Source: Acidobacteriaceae bacterium (GTDB lineage: Bacteria; Acidobacteriota; Terriglobia; Terriglobales; Acidobacteriaceae). From it: a DNA stretch of 64,000 nucleotides. The stretch spans positions 18,544 through 82,543 of the forward strand of contig PMSQ01000071.1 in NCBI GenBank assembly GCA_003168355.1, written 5' to 3'. Every line of letters starts with the position of its first letter. The first letter of the stretch is position 1. The notes under the pieces were generated by a model that saw nothing but the letters and a program-made list of their open reading frames with translations, made no database searches and was not told where the DNA came from. The position numbers and the translations under genes are program-made. This document shows positions 10,225 through 20,300 of the stretch, in pieces.

Positions 10225-12162
10225 ATGGCCGACGAAAAGCGAGACCGCGAATTGGGCATGGGGCGCCCGATTTCGAGGAGGGACTTCCTGAACGGAGCGG
10301 TGGTGGGAATCGGAGGAGTGCTGGCGAGCCAGCGTGCGCTGGCGGCCCTGGCGCCGGCGGAGTTCGCGGTGCAGACTGATGCGCCGCCGTTCTGGCCCGA
10401 GAAGGCCGCGGACTACTATCCTCCAGCACTTACCGGCATGCGCGGGAACCACGATGGAACATTTACTTATGCCCATCGCTTGCGCGATGGCGAGGCTTGG
10501 GACGCAGACGGTGGCCCGCAACCGACGGGTGAGACCTATGATCTGGTCGTGGTCGGGGGTGGAATCAGCGGCCTGGCGGCAGCGTATTTCTTTCGCAAGA
10601 GCGCGGGAGAAAAAGCGCGCGTGCTGGTGATCGACAATCACGACGACTTCGGCGGACACGCCAAGCGCAACGAGTTCCATTCCGGCGGCCGCTTGCTGCT
10701 CGGCTATGGGGGGACGCAGTCGATCGAGAGCCCGGGAAAGTACAGCGCCGAAGCGAAGCAGTTACTGGTCGAGCTGGGAATCGATACGCAGAAGTTTGTG
10801 AAAGCCTACGACCAGAAGCTGTACGCATCGCGGAAGCTGGGAACCGGCTTTTTTTTCGATAAGGAAACGTTCGGCGAAGACCGGCTGGTCGCGGGGCTGG
10901 GAACGACGCCCTGGGCCGAGTGGCTGGCGAAGACGCCTTTGCGCGACGACCTGCGACGGGACATCGCACGGGTGTACACGGAAAAGGTGGATTACCTGCC
11001 CGGACTCTCGCGGGAAGAGAAGATCGCGAAGTTGTCGAAGATCAGCTATGCCGATTTTCTGACCAACATCTGCAAGGTGAATCCGGAGGCGTTGAAGTTT
11101 TTTCAGAGCTACACGCACGACCTCTTCACCGTGGGAATCGATGCGGTACCGGCGATTGAGTGCTACGTGGAGGGCGACGACTATGGCGGGATCACGTACG
11201 CCGGTTTCCAGAGTATGGATCTGGGGGATGACAAGAAGGAAGAGCCGTATATCTATCACTTCCCGGATGGAAATGCTTCGATCGCGCGCTTGCTGGTGCG
11301 GTCTCTGATTCCGGGCGCGGTGCCCGGGAGCACCATGGAAGACGTGGTGACGGCGCGGGCCGATTACAGCCGGCTGGATCGGGATGCATCGGGTGTCCGC
11401 ATCCGCCTGAATAGTACTGTTGTGAATGTGAAGCACACGAGCGTCGGAGCGGCGAAAGAAGTTGAGGTGGCGTACGTGCGAGGCAGGAAGTTGCAATCGG
11501 TCAGAGCGAAGCAGTGTGTGCTTGCCTGTTACAACGGCATGATTCCTTACCTGTGTCCGGAGTTGCCGGAGAAGCAGAAGGAAGCCTTGGCGTACCTGGT
11601 GAAGTCGCCGCTGGTGTACACGCACGTCGCGATTAGAAACTGGACATCGTTTGAAAAATTAGGAGTGCGGCACATCGAGGCGCCGGGAAGTTATCACGTG
11701 TACACCGCGCTCGATTTTCCGGTGAGCCTGGGCGATTATGCATTTCCCGGCAAGCCGGAAGAACCGATGGTGCTTTTCATGCTTCGCACTCCGTGCAAGC
11801 CGGGGTTGCCGGTGCGCGATCAAAATCGCGCGGGCCGGGCGGAGTTATTGCGCACACCGTTTTCCACGTTTGAGCGCAACGTGCGCGACCAACTGGCGCG
11901 GATGTTGGGGAGTGCGGGCTTCGATCCTGCACGCGACATTGATGGCCTCACGGTGAACCGGTGGGCGCACGGATACGCTTACGCCTACAATCCCTTGTTT
12001 GATCCGAACTGGGCCGAGGAGGAGAAGCCTTGGGTGGTCGGCCGCAAGCCGTTCGGGCAGATTGCAATCGCGAACTCGGATGCGGGGGCTTCAGCCTATA
12101 CCGATTGCGCGATTGATCAGGCTTTTCGGGCAATCGGCGAGTTGAGAGCGCGGAAGGCCTGA
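10225..12162 (+). CDS. Tat-exported FAD-dependent oxidoreductase (spermidine dehydrogenase-like)
   Basis: This 645-residue flavoprotein has a twin-arginine motif (SRRDFLNG) near residue 15 followed by a hydrophobic segment, so it is probably folded with FAD and exported by Tat. The dinucleotide-binding motif [14 protein letters not shown] starts near residue 110. After an Asp-ending strand comes the [10 protein letters not shown] segment, typical of NAD(P)-binding amine-oxidase-like flavoproteins. The overall pattern resembles periplasmic spermidine dehydrogenase-like proteins, but the substrate is not proven. A GGAGG ribosome site precedes the ATG. It seems to be a single-gene unit after the cbb terminator. 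Confidence 0.85.
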   Translation: MADEKRDRELGMGRPISRRDFLNGAVVGIGGVLASQRALAALAPAEFAVQTDAPPFWPEKAADYYPPALTGMRGNHDGTFTYAHRLRDGEAWDADGGPQPTGETYDLVVVGGGISGLAAAYFFRKSAGEKARVLVIDNHDDFGGHAKRNEFHSGGRLLLGYGGTQSIESPGKYSAEAKQLLVELGIDTQKFVKAYDQKLYASRKLGTGFFFDKETFGEDRLVAGLGTTPWAEWLAKTPLRDDLRRDIARVYTEKVDYLPGLSREEKIAKLSKISYADFLTNICKVNPEALKFFQSYTHDLFTVGIDAVPAIECYVEGDDYGGITYAGFQSMDLGDDKKEEPYIYHFPDGNASIARLLVRSLIPGAVPGSTMEDVVTARADYSRLDRDASGVRIRLNSTVVNVKHTSVGAAKEVEVAYVRGRKLQSVRAKQCVLACYNGMIPYLCPELPEKQKEALAYLVKSPLVYTHVAIRNWTSFEKLGVRHIEAPGSYHVYTALDFPVSLGDYAFPGKPEEPMVLFMLRTPCKPGLPVRDQNRAGRAELLRTPFSTFERNVRDQLARMLGSAGFDPARDIDGLTVNRWAHGYAYAYNPLFDPNWAEEEKPWVVGRKPFGQIAIANSDAGASAYTDCAIDQAFRAIGELRARKA

Positions 12163-12229
12163 TCGCGATAACGAGGATGTTTTAGTTTCGCAGTAAAGGC
12201 TTGGAAATCCGATGTCATCGTCCCGGGCT

Positions 12230-12715
12230 TCAGGCGAGAACGTTTAGGCCGCTCTTGCTTGCATATACGCTTTCCAATACGGAAGTCGTGAGGTCTGGGC
12301 TGCTGGAAGAAGCCGTACTCGGATTCACCGTGCTGAGTAGGTCTTCAACTAACTGCAGGGATTGAGTTGCGGCGGTGATCTCGTTGGTCTCCGACAGCGA
12401 AGGGGAGTTTTTCAAGTCGTTCTGCACGGTCGCAAAAGCAGACTGGGCGGTGGATAGATCGCCTGAGCTCAGTGCGCTGCCGAGCGATGTCAGATCAGTT
12501 GCGAGCGGAGAACTGGTCGACGCACTGCTTCCGCCGGCCGCCGCGGAATTTTGGAAGAGACTCTGCAGGGTCTGGAATGCCGACTGGGCGCCATTCAGGT
12601 CGCCGGATGCAAGACTGTTTTGCAGATTTTGCAACGTCTGCTGTACCTGATTCGAGTTGCTTGTCGAGAGAACGTACTGGCTGAGGCCTGCGGCCGAAAT
12701 CGAACCAATTGTCAC
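12230..12715 (-). CDS. Small Ser/Gln/Ala-rich protein with two internal repeats
   Basis: This 161-residue protein is rich in Ser, Leu, Gln and Ala. It has two related blocks of about 28 residues, sharing LASGDLNGAQSAFQTLQ in the first and LSSGDLSTAQSAFATVQ in the second, probably helical hairpins. There is no obvious signal peptide or membrane segment. I chose the GTG at 12715 because AGAGGTGG lies five bases upstream; an earlier ATG adds twelve unlikely basic residues. I do not recognise a named family or function. It faces the flavoenzyme tail to tail and is divergent from the envelope operon. Confidence 0.75.
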   Translation of the reverse strand: MTIGSISAAGLSQYVLSTSNSNQVQQTLQNLQNSLASGDLNGAQSAFQTLQSLFQNSAAAGGSSASTSSPLATDLTSLGSALSSGDLSTAQSAFATVQNDLKNSPSLSETNEITAATQSLQLVEDLLSTVNPSTASSSSPDLTTSVLESVYASKSGLNVLA

Positions 12716-13044
12716 CGTTCCACCTCTCCCGCGGGGAAGCTTGCGCCCCACCCGGTCTTACCTGCACTATCGGCAGTCCCGTTCAAAACCTTTAGGACAT
12801 AAGTTTTTCCAAAAGTTCGATCCAAGGGTCTCTTCATTTCATGACGCAACCCGTCGCAAGGCGCGGTGCGGTTCTTTTCTTCGTGTTCCCCCTGACACGC
12901 TGTGTCCCATGTGCGCCTCGTTTTGCGAACGTTATCTTAGGAAGTACTTATCCTGCATGGGAATCCAAGTTTGGTCCGTACCTTGCTTTCTATTTGCAGC
13001 GTCGGCTTCGCAGTTTATAGTTCAGTGTTCAGAAAGCAGGAGTC
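12716..13044. other. Divergent intergenic region before the envelope operon
   Basis: These 329 bases hold the ribosome site of the minus-strand repeat protein at one end and a candidate sigma-70 promoter for the envelope operon at the other. A frame running through it on the plus strand has many Cys and Arg residues and no family resemblance, so it is not called. Confidence 0.5.
12994..13021 (+). promoter_or_regulatory. Candidate sigma-70 promoter of the envelope operon
   Basis: TTGCAG (12994-12999) and TATAGT (13016-13021) are separated by 16 bases. Transcription would start near 13028, giving a leader of about 17 bases with an AGGAG ribosome site before the ATG at 13045. The -35 match is weak. 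Confidence 0.4.
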
Positions 13045-14970
13045 ATGAGACGGAGATTCATCGTCTCGGCCAAAACCGCAATTGCGGCTGGATTCGTCCT
13101 GATTCTTGTACTCGGGGCGGCCGCAATCTGGCGCGCTTCGCGGGCGCTCCATTCAGCGGCGCAAGACATCCGCTCGGAACACGAGATCCGCTTTGTAGTT
13201 CGTCCGCTTCCCCCTGCGGTGAACACCGATTTCGAGCCGATCAGTTCCGCGGGAGTATTCTTCGCGGGCGCGCGTTTCCAGGATCATCTTTATGTGGCAG
13301 GCCCCGCCGGACTCCTGGAATATGACCTGGATGGCGCCCAGCTCCACCAATACGCAGTTGGCCGCGAGCTTCCCGGATCGCCGCTGATCGCGCTTGCCCC
13401 CGCCGTTTTGGCCGACTCCCGCGAACCTGAGCTTATCCTTGCGACCGCCGATGACGGGCTGCTCGCCTTCGATGGAAGGGCCTTCCGCCAGATTTTTCCC
13501 TACGGTTCCGATACACGCGCCATCACGACGATTTTGTCCGCTGCTTCCGGCCATCTTCTTATCGGCACAAAAAAGAAAGGCGTTCTCGTTTACGACGGAA
13601 AACAAATCGCGGTTCTGCACGCCACATTGAAAGACATCTATGTGACCGCCCTTGCAGGCAGTGAATCCGATCTTTGGATCGGTACTCTGAGCGGCGGCGT
13701 GCTTCACTTCCATGCGGGCGCGACCGACAGCTTCACGGAAGCTCAGGGATTGCCGGATCCCCAGGTCACCTCCCTTGCAGTGGCCGGTGACACAACCTAC
13801 GTCGGCACGCCGCTCGGTGTAGCCGTCTTCAGCCGTGGGCGTCTTTCCCGGGTGCTCGCTCCCGGAGTGCTGGCGACTGCTCTGCTCGCGACTCGCGACC
13901 AGCTATATGTCGGGTCCGAAGATCAGGGGGTGATCTCGGTTCAGCTCGCAGGTCGCCGCCCTAATCCAAACGCCTTCCACGATTCTCAATTGTCTGGAGT
14001 GCGGCAGCTTTTTGTTTCTGGAGACGGGCTGTTCGCCCTGGCTCGTAATGGGCTGTACCGCACGAAGCCTCGCGAATTCGGCTGGCAGCGTGTACTAGAA
14101 GCAGGTGCGGCTACGCTTAGCGATCGCAACATTTCCGCGCTCGCAACGGACGCGAGTGGCCGCCTCTGGGTCGGCTATTTCGATCGCGGCCTCGATATTC
14201 TTGCTGCCGACACAAGCCGCGCGAACCACGTCGAAGACGAGCACGTATTTTGTGTCAACCGCATTTTTCCTGACGCGAAGACCGGCACAATCGACGTCGC
14301 CACCGCCAACGGCCTGGTTCGCTTCGACAACGCTGGCGCCGAGCAGCAGGTGCTGACTCGCACCGACGGGCTCATTGCCGATCACATCACCGATATCGCT
14401 GCTTACGGCGACGGGCTCGCCCTCGCCACTCCCGCCGGACTGACCTTCCTCGACGCGACCGGTGCGCGCAGCATGTATGCGTTTCATGGACTGGTTAATA
14501 ACCACGTCTATGCGCTCGGAGTTTCCGGCGACGAACTCATTGCCGGCACGCTCGGTGGCATCTCGGTTCTAGACAAAGGCGCCGTCGCGGCGAACTACAC
14601 CACCGTGACTTCCAACCTGAAGCACAACTGGATCACGGCCGTCGTCCCGGTCGGCGACGAATGGATGGTCGGCACATACGGCGCGGGCATTCTCGGCCTC
14701 GAGCATTCTGGGCGCTTCCATTCTTTCGAGGAAGCTTCCGGACAGTTTGAAGTAAACCCCAACGCGATGCTGGTCACTCCCGATTATGTGCTGGCGGGTA
14801 CTTTGGGAAATGGTCTGTATCTTTATGATCGGCAGTCCAGGCGCTGGTCCGTCATCGACGCCGGGTTGCCTTCTTTGAACGTGACCGCGCTCGCTCGCGG
14901 CAATGGCTATATCTATGTTGGGACTGACAACGGTCTGGTCCGCATTCCAGAGCAGAAGCTGCACTCATGA
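13045..14970 (+). CDS. Membrane-anchored double beta-propeller protein
   Basis: This 641-residue protein starts with a basic stretch and one hydrophobic helix (about residues 8-28), an uncleaved anchor or signal peptide. The rest is a chain of short repeats of the type LYVGT-x-GL, as found in ligand-binding propellers of two-component sensors. I count about fourteen (for example LLIGTKKKGVLVYDG, DLWIGTLSGGVLHF, IYVGTDNGLVRI), which fits two seven-bladed propellers. No kinase, HAMP or DNA-binding domain follows, so it is probably a periplasmic scaffold or ligand-binding protein. AGGAG precedes the ATG. It is the first gene of a six-gene unit; its TGA overlaps the next ATG. Confidence 0.85.
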   Translation: MRRRFIVSAKTAIAAGFVLILVLGAAAIWRASRALHSAAQDIRSEHEIRFVVRPLPPAVNTDFEPISSAGVFFAGARFQDHLYVAGPAGLLEYDLDGAQLHQYAVGRELPGSPLIALAPAVLADSREPELILATADDGLLAFDGRAFRQIFPYGSDTRAITTILSAASGHLLIGTKKKGVLVYDGKQIAVLHATLKDIYVTALAGSESDLWIGTLSGGVLHFHAGATDSFTEAQGLPDPQVTSLAVAGDTTYVGTPLGVAVFSRGRLSRVLAPGVLATALLATRDQLYVGSEDQGVISVQLAGRRPNPNAFHDSQLSGVRQLFVSGDGLFALARNGLYRTKPREFGWQRVLEAGAATLSDRNISALATDASGRLWVGYFDRGLDILAADTSRANHVEDEHVFCVNRIFPDAKTGTIDVATANGLVRFDNAGAEQQVLTRTDGLIADHITDIAAYGDGLALATPAGLTFLDATGARSMYAFHGLVNNHVYALGVSGDELIAGTLGGISVLDKGAVAANYTTVTSNLKHNWITAVVPVGDEWMVGTYGAGILGLEHSGRFHSFEEASGQFEVNPNAMLVTPDYVLAGTLGNGLYLYDRQSRRWSVIDAGLPSLNVTALARGNGYIYVGTDNGLVRIPEQKLHS

Positions 14971-17342
14971 AAAACTTTCTCTTGGCGGTTCTTATTTCAC
15001 TCCTGACGTCGACGCTGCTGTTTGCCGACGCGGGCATTCTTATTCCTCGTGACAAGCAGCAGCCCGACCCCGCGATCCTCTCGCTCGAAGAAATGGAAAT
15101 CACCATCCGCATCGACAACGGCGACGCACAGGTCTTCGTGCGCCAGGTTTTCGCTAATCACACCGGCGGCGTTCAGGAAGGAGACTACATTTTCGCTCTG
15201 CCCAGCCACGCCACTATCTCCGATTTTGCTACCTGGGACGGACCTACGAGGCTTCCCGCTTCCATCCTCGAACGCAAGCGGGCCGAGGAGATCTACAACC
15301 AGCTCAAGCAGCAGGCGATCGATCCCGGCCTTCTGCAGATGGGTGAACGTGGCGCCGAAGAGGCCAAGCGCACTTCCATCTTCAGCGCACGCATCGTTCC
15401 TATTCCCGCCTTCGGAACGAAACGCCTGGAGATCGAATATCACGAATCAATTCCAGTGGAGAATCTGAAGTCGTACTTTGCCATCCCGCTGCGCCCGGAT
15501 GCGTATCAGGCGCAAGCCGCGCGCCATCTTCGCATCAATGTCGAGTTGCATACGGCTCACGCGACTCGGAACTTCCAGGCGCCCGCAAAAAGCTTCCCTT
15601 TGCAACTCGAACAGAACACGGCTCACATCGTCCAGGGCCACTTCGAAGGAGAGAACGTCAACCTCGGTGAAGATTTCGTGATCACCTACGATCTGGATCC
15701 TGCTGCGTCAGACAAGCTTCAGATTCTGACGTATCGCAATCCGGTCACCGGCCAGCCTTCGCCGACAGAAACCATGCCCGTCCGCAGTACGAACGAGCCT
15801 GGCTTCTTTGAAACGGAGGCGTTGCTTGGGCTCGGAAGTAGCTCCGGTTCTGCGGCAAACTCAGCCAGCGGTGGGCCCAAGACCGTCATCATCCTGTTCG
15901 ATACATCGCTTTCCATGCAATGGGAAAAGCTGGAGCGCAGCTACCAGGCTCTGGAAACGCTGCTGCGGACTCTCCGCTCCGTTGACCGATTCAGTCTCAT
16001 ACTCTTCAATACTGAAATTCACGCGTTGCCCGTCAGTGCTGCGGATGCTGACAGCGTTCAGCACGCCATTGATTTTGTCCACGCCAGCCGGCTGCGCGGT
16101 GGCACCGATCTGCGACGCGCCCTGCAGGCCGGACTCCAACAAGCGACGTCTCCCGGAGCGGCTAACACTTATCTGGTGATTCTTAGCGATGGGGGCGCGA
16201 CCCGCGGTCCCATCACAAACGCCAAACTCGCGACTTGGTATGCCTCTGCCTGGCAGCAACTGCCGGAGGTTCAGCGCCCGCGCACTTATATTCTCGCCGT
16301 CGGCGACGATGCCAACTTGCCGCTTTTTCGCATGCTCGCCCGCCAGGATGGAGTCCTCGAACACGTGCTTTCGACTGAGCCCATGGAGTTCAAGCTGAAC
16401 TCATTCCTTTCGAAGATCGGTCGCACTCCCATCGGCCAGCTCGATCTTGCGATTGCTCCGGAAAGCGCTGTTGATGCGGTCTACCCGCTTCAGGCCGCAA
16501 CTTTCTCCGGATCACTGGCTTCGTGGGTCGGGCGCTACCAGAAGCCGCAGGAGACCGTCAGCTTCAAGGTTCATGGAATGCGCGACGCATCTTCCGTGGA
16601 GCTGACAGGCAAAGTCAACTTCCCGCGCGAATCTTTCGATCATCCACAGCTGCCACGCCTTTGGGCGCGCGCCCGCGTCGATGCACTGCTCGAGAAGATC
16701 GAGCGTGAAGGCGAAGATCAAGCCACCATCGACGAAATCATCCGCCTGGCGCGTCAGTACAAGTTCGTCACGCCCTACACATCGTTCCTCGCCGTGCCGC
16801 GCGCGCTGCTACGTCCCCGCGTCATCCGCCCCGGCGATCCCATACTTCGAGTCAGGACTGACCCATCGATCAGTTCCGTTGTCGCGCTCTTTCCCTTTGG
16901 ATTAATGCAGCCTCTGCGATATCTCTCAACGGAAGACATCTGGCAGACCCGCTTCCTTGCTCCCACCGACATGCAGGATGGAACCTACACCGTGCGCTTA
17001 ATTCTGCGCGATCGCATGGGGCGCACGTATCGTGAGTCAAAGACATTCGTGATCGCCAGCAAGCCACCGGTGGTTGAGGTCAAGCTTGAGCGCAAACGCT
17101 TTCAACGCGGCCAGGCAATTGACCTGAAGGTCCAAGCCTCGCAGAGTACTCGCACGCTGGTCGCACGACTCGAAGGTGCAGCGCCTGTTGAACTCAGGTG
17201 GAATCCGCAAGCAGCCGCCAATACCGGAGAGTTGCTCATTCCCGAGCAGACGATCCCCGGTTCTTACAAGCTGACGGTCACCGCCGAAGACATTGCCCAC
17301 AACATTGGTACCGGGGAGGTGCAGATTGAAGTACTTCCTTAA
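14967..17342 (+). CDS. Exported VIT and von Willebrand factor A domain protein
   Basis: This 791-residue protein has a signal peptide (residues 1-22, ending FADA), a VIT domain of inter-alpha-trypsin inhibitor type over about residues 30-160, and a vWA domain starting near 305. The metal-ion-dependent adhesion site begins with DTSLS at about 312-316, followed by a GGTDLRRAL segment, so the site looks able to bind metal and ligand. A C-terminal beta-rich region ends without a sortase or PEP-CTERM signal. VIT-vWA proteins are usually adhesion or complex-assembly proteins, but no role is known for this one. Its ATG overlaps the propeller stop, implying translational coupling. Confidence 0.88.
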   Translation: MKNFLLAVLISLLTSTLLFADAGILIPRDKQQPDPAILSLEEMEITIRIDNGDAQVFVRQVFANHTGGVQEGDYIFALPSHATISDFATWDGPTRLPASILERKRAEEIYNQLKQQAIDPGLLQMGERGAEEAKRTSIFSARIVPIPAFGTKRLEIEYHESIPVENLKSYFAIPLRPDAYQAQAARHLRINVELHTAHATRNFQAPAKSFPLQLEQNTAHIVQGHFEGENVNLGEDFVITYDLDPAASDKLQILTYRNPVTGQPSPTETMPVRSTNEPGFFETEALLGLGSSSGSAANSASGGPKTVIILFDTSLSMQWEKLERSYQALETLLRTLRSVDRFSLILFNTEIHALPVSAADADSVQHAIDFVHASRLRGGTDLRRALQAGLQQATSPGAANTYLVILSDGGATRGPITNAKLATWYASAWQQLPEVQRPRTYILAVGDDANLPLFRMLARQDGVLEHVLSTEPMEFKLNSFLSKIGRTPIGQLDLAIAPESAVDAVYPLQAATFSGSLASWVGRYQKPQETVSFKVHGMRDASSVELTGKVNFPRESFDHPQLPRLWARARVDALLEKIEREGEDQATIDEIIRLARQYKFVTPYTSFLAVPRALLRPRVIRPGDPILRVRTDPSISSVVALFPFGLMQPLRYLSTEDIWQTRFLAPTDMQDGTYTVRLILRDRMGRTYRESKTFVIASKPPVVEVKLERKRFQRGQAIDLKVQASQSTRTLVARLEGAAPVELRWNPQAAANTGELLIPEQTIPGSYKLTVTAEDIAHNIGTGEVQIEVLP

Positions 17343-17373
17343 TTCATCTCCGAAAAATACCTCGAGCAAGCCC

Positions 17374-20300
17374 ATGCGCCTGCTTGCCATGGCTGTATTT
17401 GCGGTTGCGATCGGTTCGACCGTCGCCGCTCTGGGCGAGTTGCCCTCGTGGATTCGCAATATCGAGGGTTCAAGCGTGCTGGAGGCCGTGTTCTTCCGCG
17501 TGATGTCGTTGCCCGGAGGCGCCGTGCCCTTTCGCCGTCCTCCGCGCGAAACCCGTCCTGCGCTTTCCGACCTTATCAAGAATCAGCCCCGCAATGCCGA
17601 CCTGTATTCTCTGCGGGCTCTGGAGGACGAACAACAGCTCGACTTTACCGCTGCTGAATCGGACTGGAAATCCTACGTCGAGAATTCGTCGGATAAAATC
17701 GAGGCTCAAGTTGCTCTGGCCGACTTCTATCATCGCCGCCTGCGTCCAGCGGATGAGATCAAAACGCTATCGTTGGTCGCGGCCGCCGCGCCCATTCCGG
17801 CAGAGAAGTTGACGCAACCCACGCAGCAGCGCTCCTGGCAGGCGTTTGAGCGCATCTTCAGTGTCGTTCAAGCCCAGGGCCTCGCGAAAGACGCTTCCGT
17901 GGCCCAGTACCGGGCCTGGATCGCGCGCTATCCGCAAGAGCAATCGCTCTATGTGCATTTCCTCCACTTTCTGGTTGCGCAAAAGGAATTTGCCGCTGCC
18001 GGACAGCTGATCGCCAATTACCACAAACAGTTCCCCAACGACCAGGTCTTTCCCGTGAAAGCGAAGGCGATGGTCGAATATCGACACGGCTCTGCCCGCG
18101 AGGGCTTGGCGGTGTATGAGCAGGAATTCCAGCCGCTCTGGGACCCCGACCTGGTTAAGAGTTATTTTGATCTGCTGCGTGAGACCCGGAATCTTCGTAA
18201 GTTCCTCGACCAGGCTCGCGCCGCACTGGCATCGAATCCCGTGGATTTGAACGCGACCGCGCGCATCTTTTATTACTACCAACAGCAGGGCAAGATCGAG
18301 GTGTCGGAGCAAGCAATTGCCGGCTTCCGCCTCCACAAAGATGCTGGCAAGTCGCCGTGGACGTCGCAGGAACTCTACATCTGCGCCCGCCTTCTCGAAG
18401 ACATCCACGCCTATCCCGAAGCAGCGCGCTATTACTTTGCGCTCTACAACAGCAAGGGACTTCCCGACGCGCAAGAGCAGGCGATCGCGGGGCTTACAAA
18501 TCTCTTGCTCACCGCGCCGGAAACCCCAATCCGCTTTGGTTCCGGCGAACTTTCCATGTATCGGGATATCGCCACCATGGATCAGGGCCCCGGCTATTTG
18601 AACGGGATTCTTTCGCTGATCCTGAACACAACGGAGCCGGCTTCCCATTACGCAGCGGAAGAACAGCGCGCCGTGCCTTACTTCCATCGTTCTCGCGCCG
18701 CCGAATTGCTAGCCTTGCTCGACGCAAAGTTTCCCCACTCTTCTCGTCGACCCGAACTTCACGCCAGCCTGCTTGAGTTTTATTCGGCCACGGCGGAAAG
18801 CGACGCGGTAATTCAAGGTGGCCGCGATTTTCTTACGGAGTTCCCGAATGCTCCGCAACGCACCGCTGTCGCTTTGCTCATGGCCGATGCTTACTCGCGC
18901 AAGGACGACGCGCCGAGTGAGTTCGCCATCTACGATTCGGTGCTTCAGGAACTAGCATCCCAGGCGCAGAACCTGCCTCTGGGATCCATCGCGGAAGGGA
19001 TGAACTCGTCCTACAACTACGCACGTCCTGCGATCAATGCTGGTATGCACACCGACGCGGAGGAAGAAGGGGGCGGAGAAGAAGAGCCGGAAAGCGGCTG
19101 GCCGCGAGCAAGCGTCGGGCTCCGGCGCTCGCCCGGCGGAGCTTTCCAGATCAATTCGACCGCCTCGCCTGCTGTACAGCCCGGAGCCCGTTCGTCCGAA
19201 TACGCGCGCATTCTGGAGCGCTATCTTGCCCGCCTCGTCCAAATGAAACAAATCCCGCAAGCCCTGGCCGTGCTGCGTCGCGAGATTGACCGCAATCCCG
19301 ACGACCCCGGCCTGTACGAACGGCTCGCGGTGTTTCTCGAGCAGAACCAGTTGGGTGCAGAACAGGAGGAAGTCTACCGCCGCGCGATCTCGCGTTTTCC
19401 CGACCCCTCCTGGTACGACAAGCTCGCGCGCTTCTATCTGCGTCAAAGAAGAAACTCTGACTTCGAACAGCTAACCCGTGACGCCGTCAAGACCTTCAGC
19501 GGCAGTGATCTCGAGCGCTACTTCTACAGCGTCAATGGCGGTGGCCCCGTGCTCTATTTGCGCTTGAACCAGTACGCCAATCAACGTTTCCCGCACAATC
19601 CGGTATTCGTTCGAAACCTTCTCGCCGCCTACCGGACGCCTGCGACTAGCGATCCAGTTGCGTGGGAGGCATTGTTGCGCCAGCACTGGTTCGAGGAAGC
19701 AAACCTTCGCGCTGAGTTCTTTGAGTTTCTTTCCCGCACCGGCAGGCTGGAGGTAGAATTAAGCGCTCTGCGACAGAGTGCGCCCGATGCTGCGAGTTGG
19801 GAGAGCAATCCAGCCGCCGCCGACTTCCTCGCCAATGCCAACCTGTGGCGTTCGCACTTTGAGGAGAGTGCGCCGATACTTCGGTCGCTTGCCGCTCAAT
19901 ACCCTGTCAACTTCGAAATTGCCCGCACCGCTTCGTCCGTGTATCGCTCGCTGGCATATTTCGAGCCTGCCGATACCGCCGTCGCTGTGCACATCGAGGA
20001 CAATCTGCTCCAGGCCAATCCCGGCGATACCCAAATCCTCGCTCGTATTGGCGACATCTACGCCGATCACGATCAATTTACGCAAGCTGCTCCCTATTGG
20101 GAACGTATCCCCCGGGTTTCTCCCGGCCAAGCCGGCGGATACCTCGATGCCGCGACCATTTACTGGGACTACTACGACTTCGATAACGCTCTCCGCCTGC
20201 TCCACGAAGGGCGCGACCGCCTTGCCGATCCCAATCTCTATTCCTACGAAGCGGGCGCGATCTACGAAAACAAGCGTGACTATCCCCACGCCATCGAAGA

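Noticed and set aside
10762-11625. 287-codon ORF opposite the flavoenzyme
   Set aside because: It is an antisense shadow, His- and Arg-rich, without motif or ribosome site.
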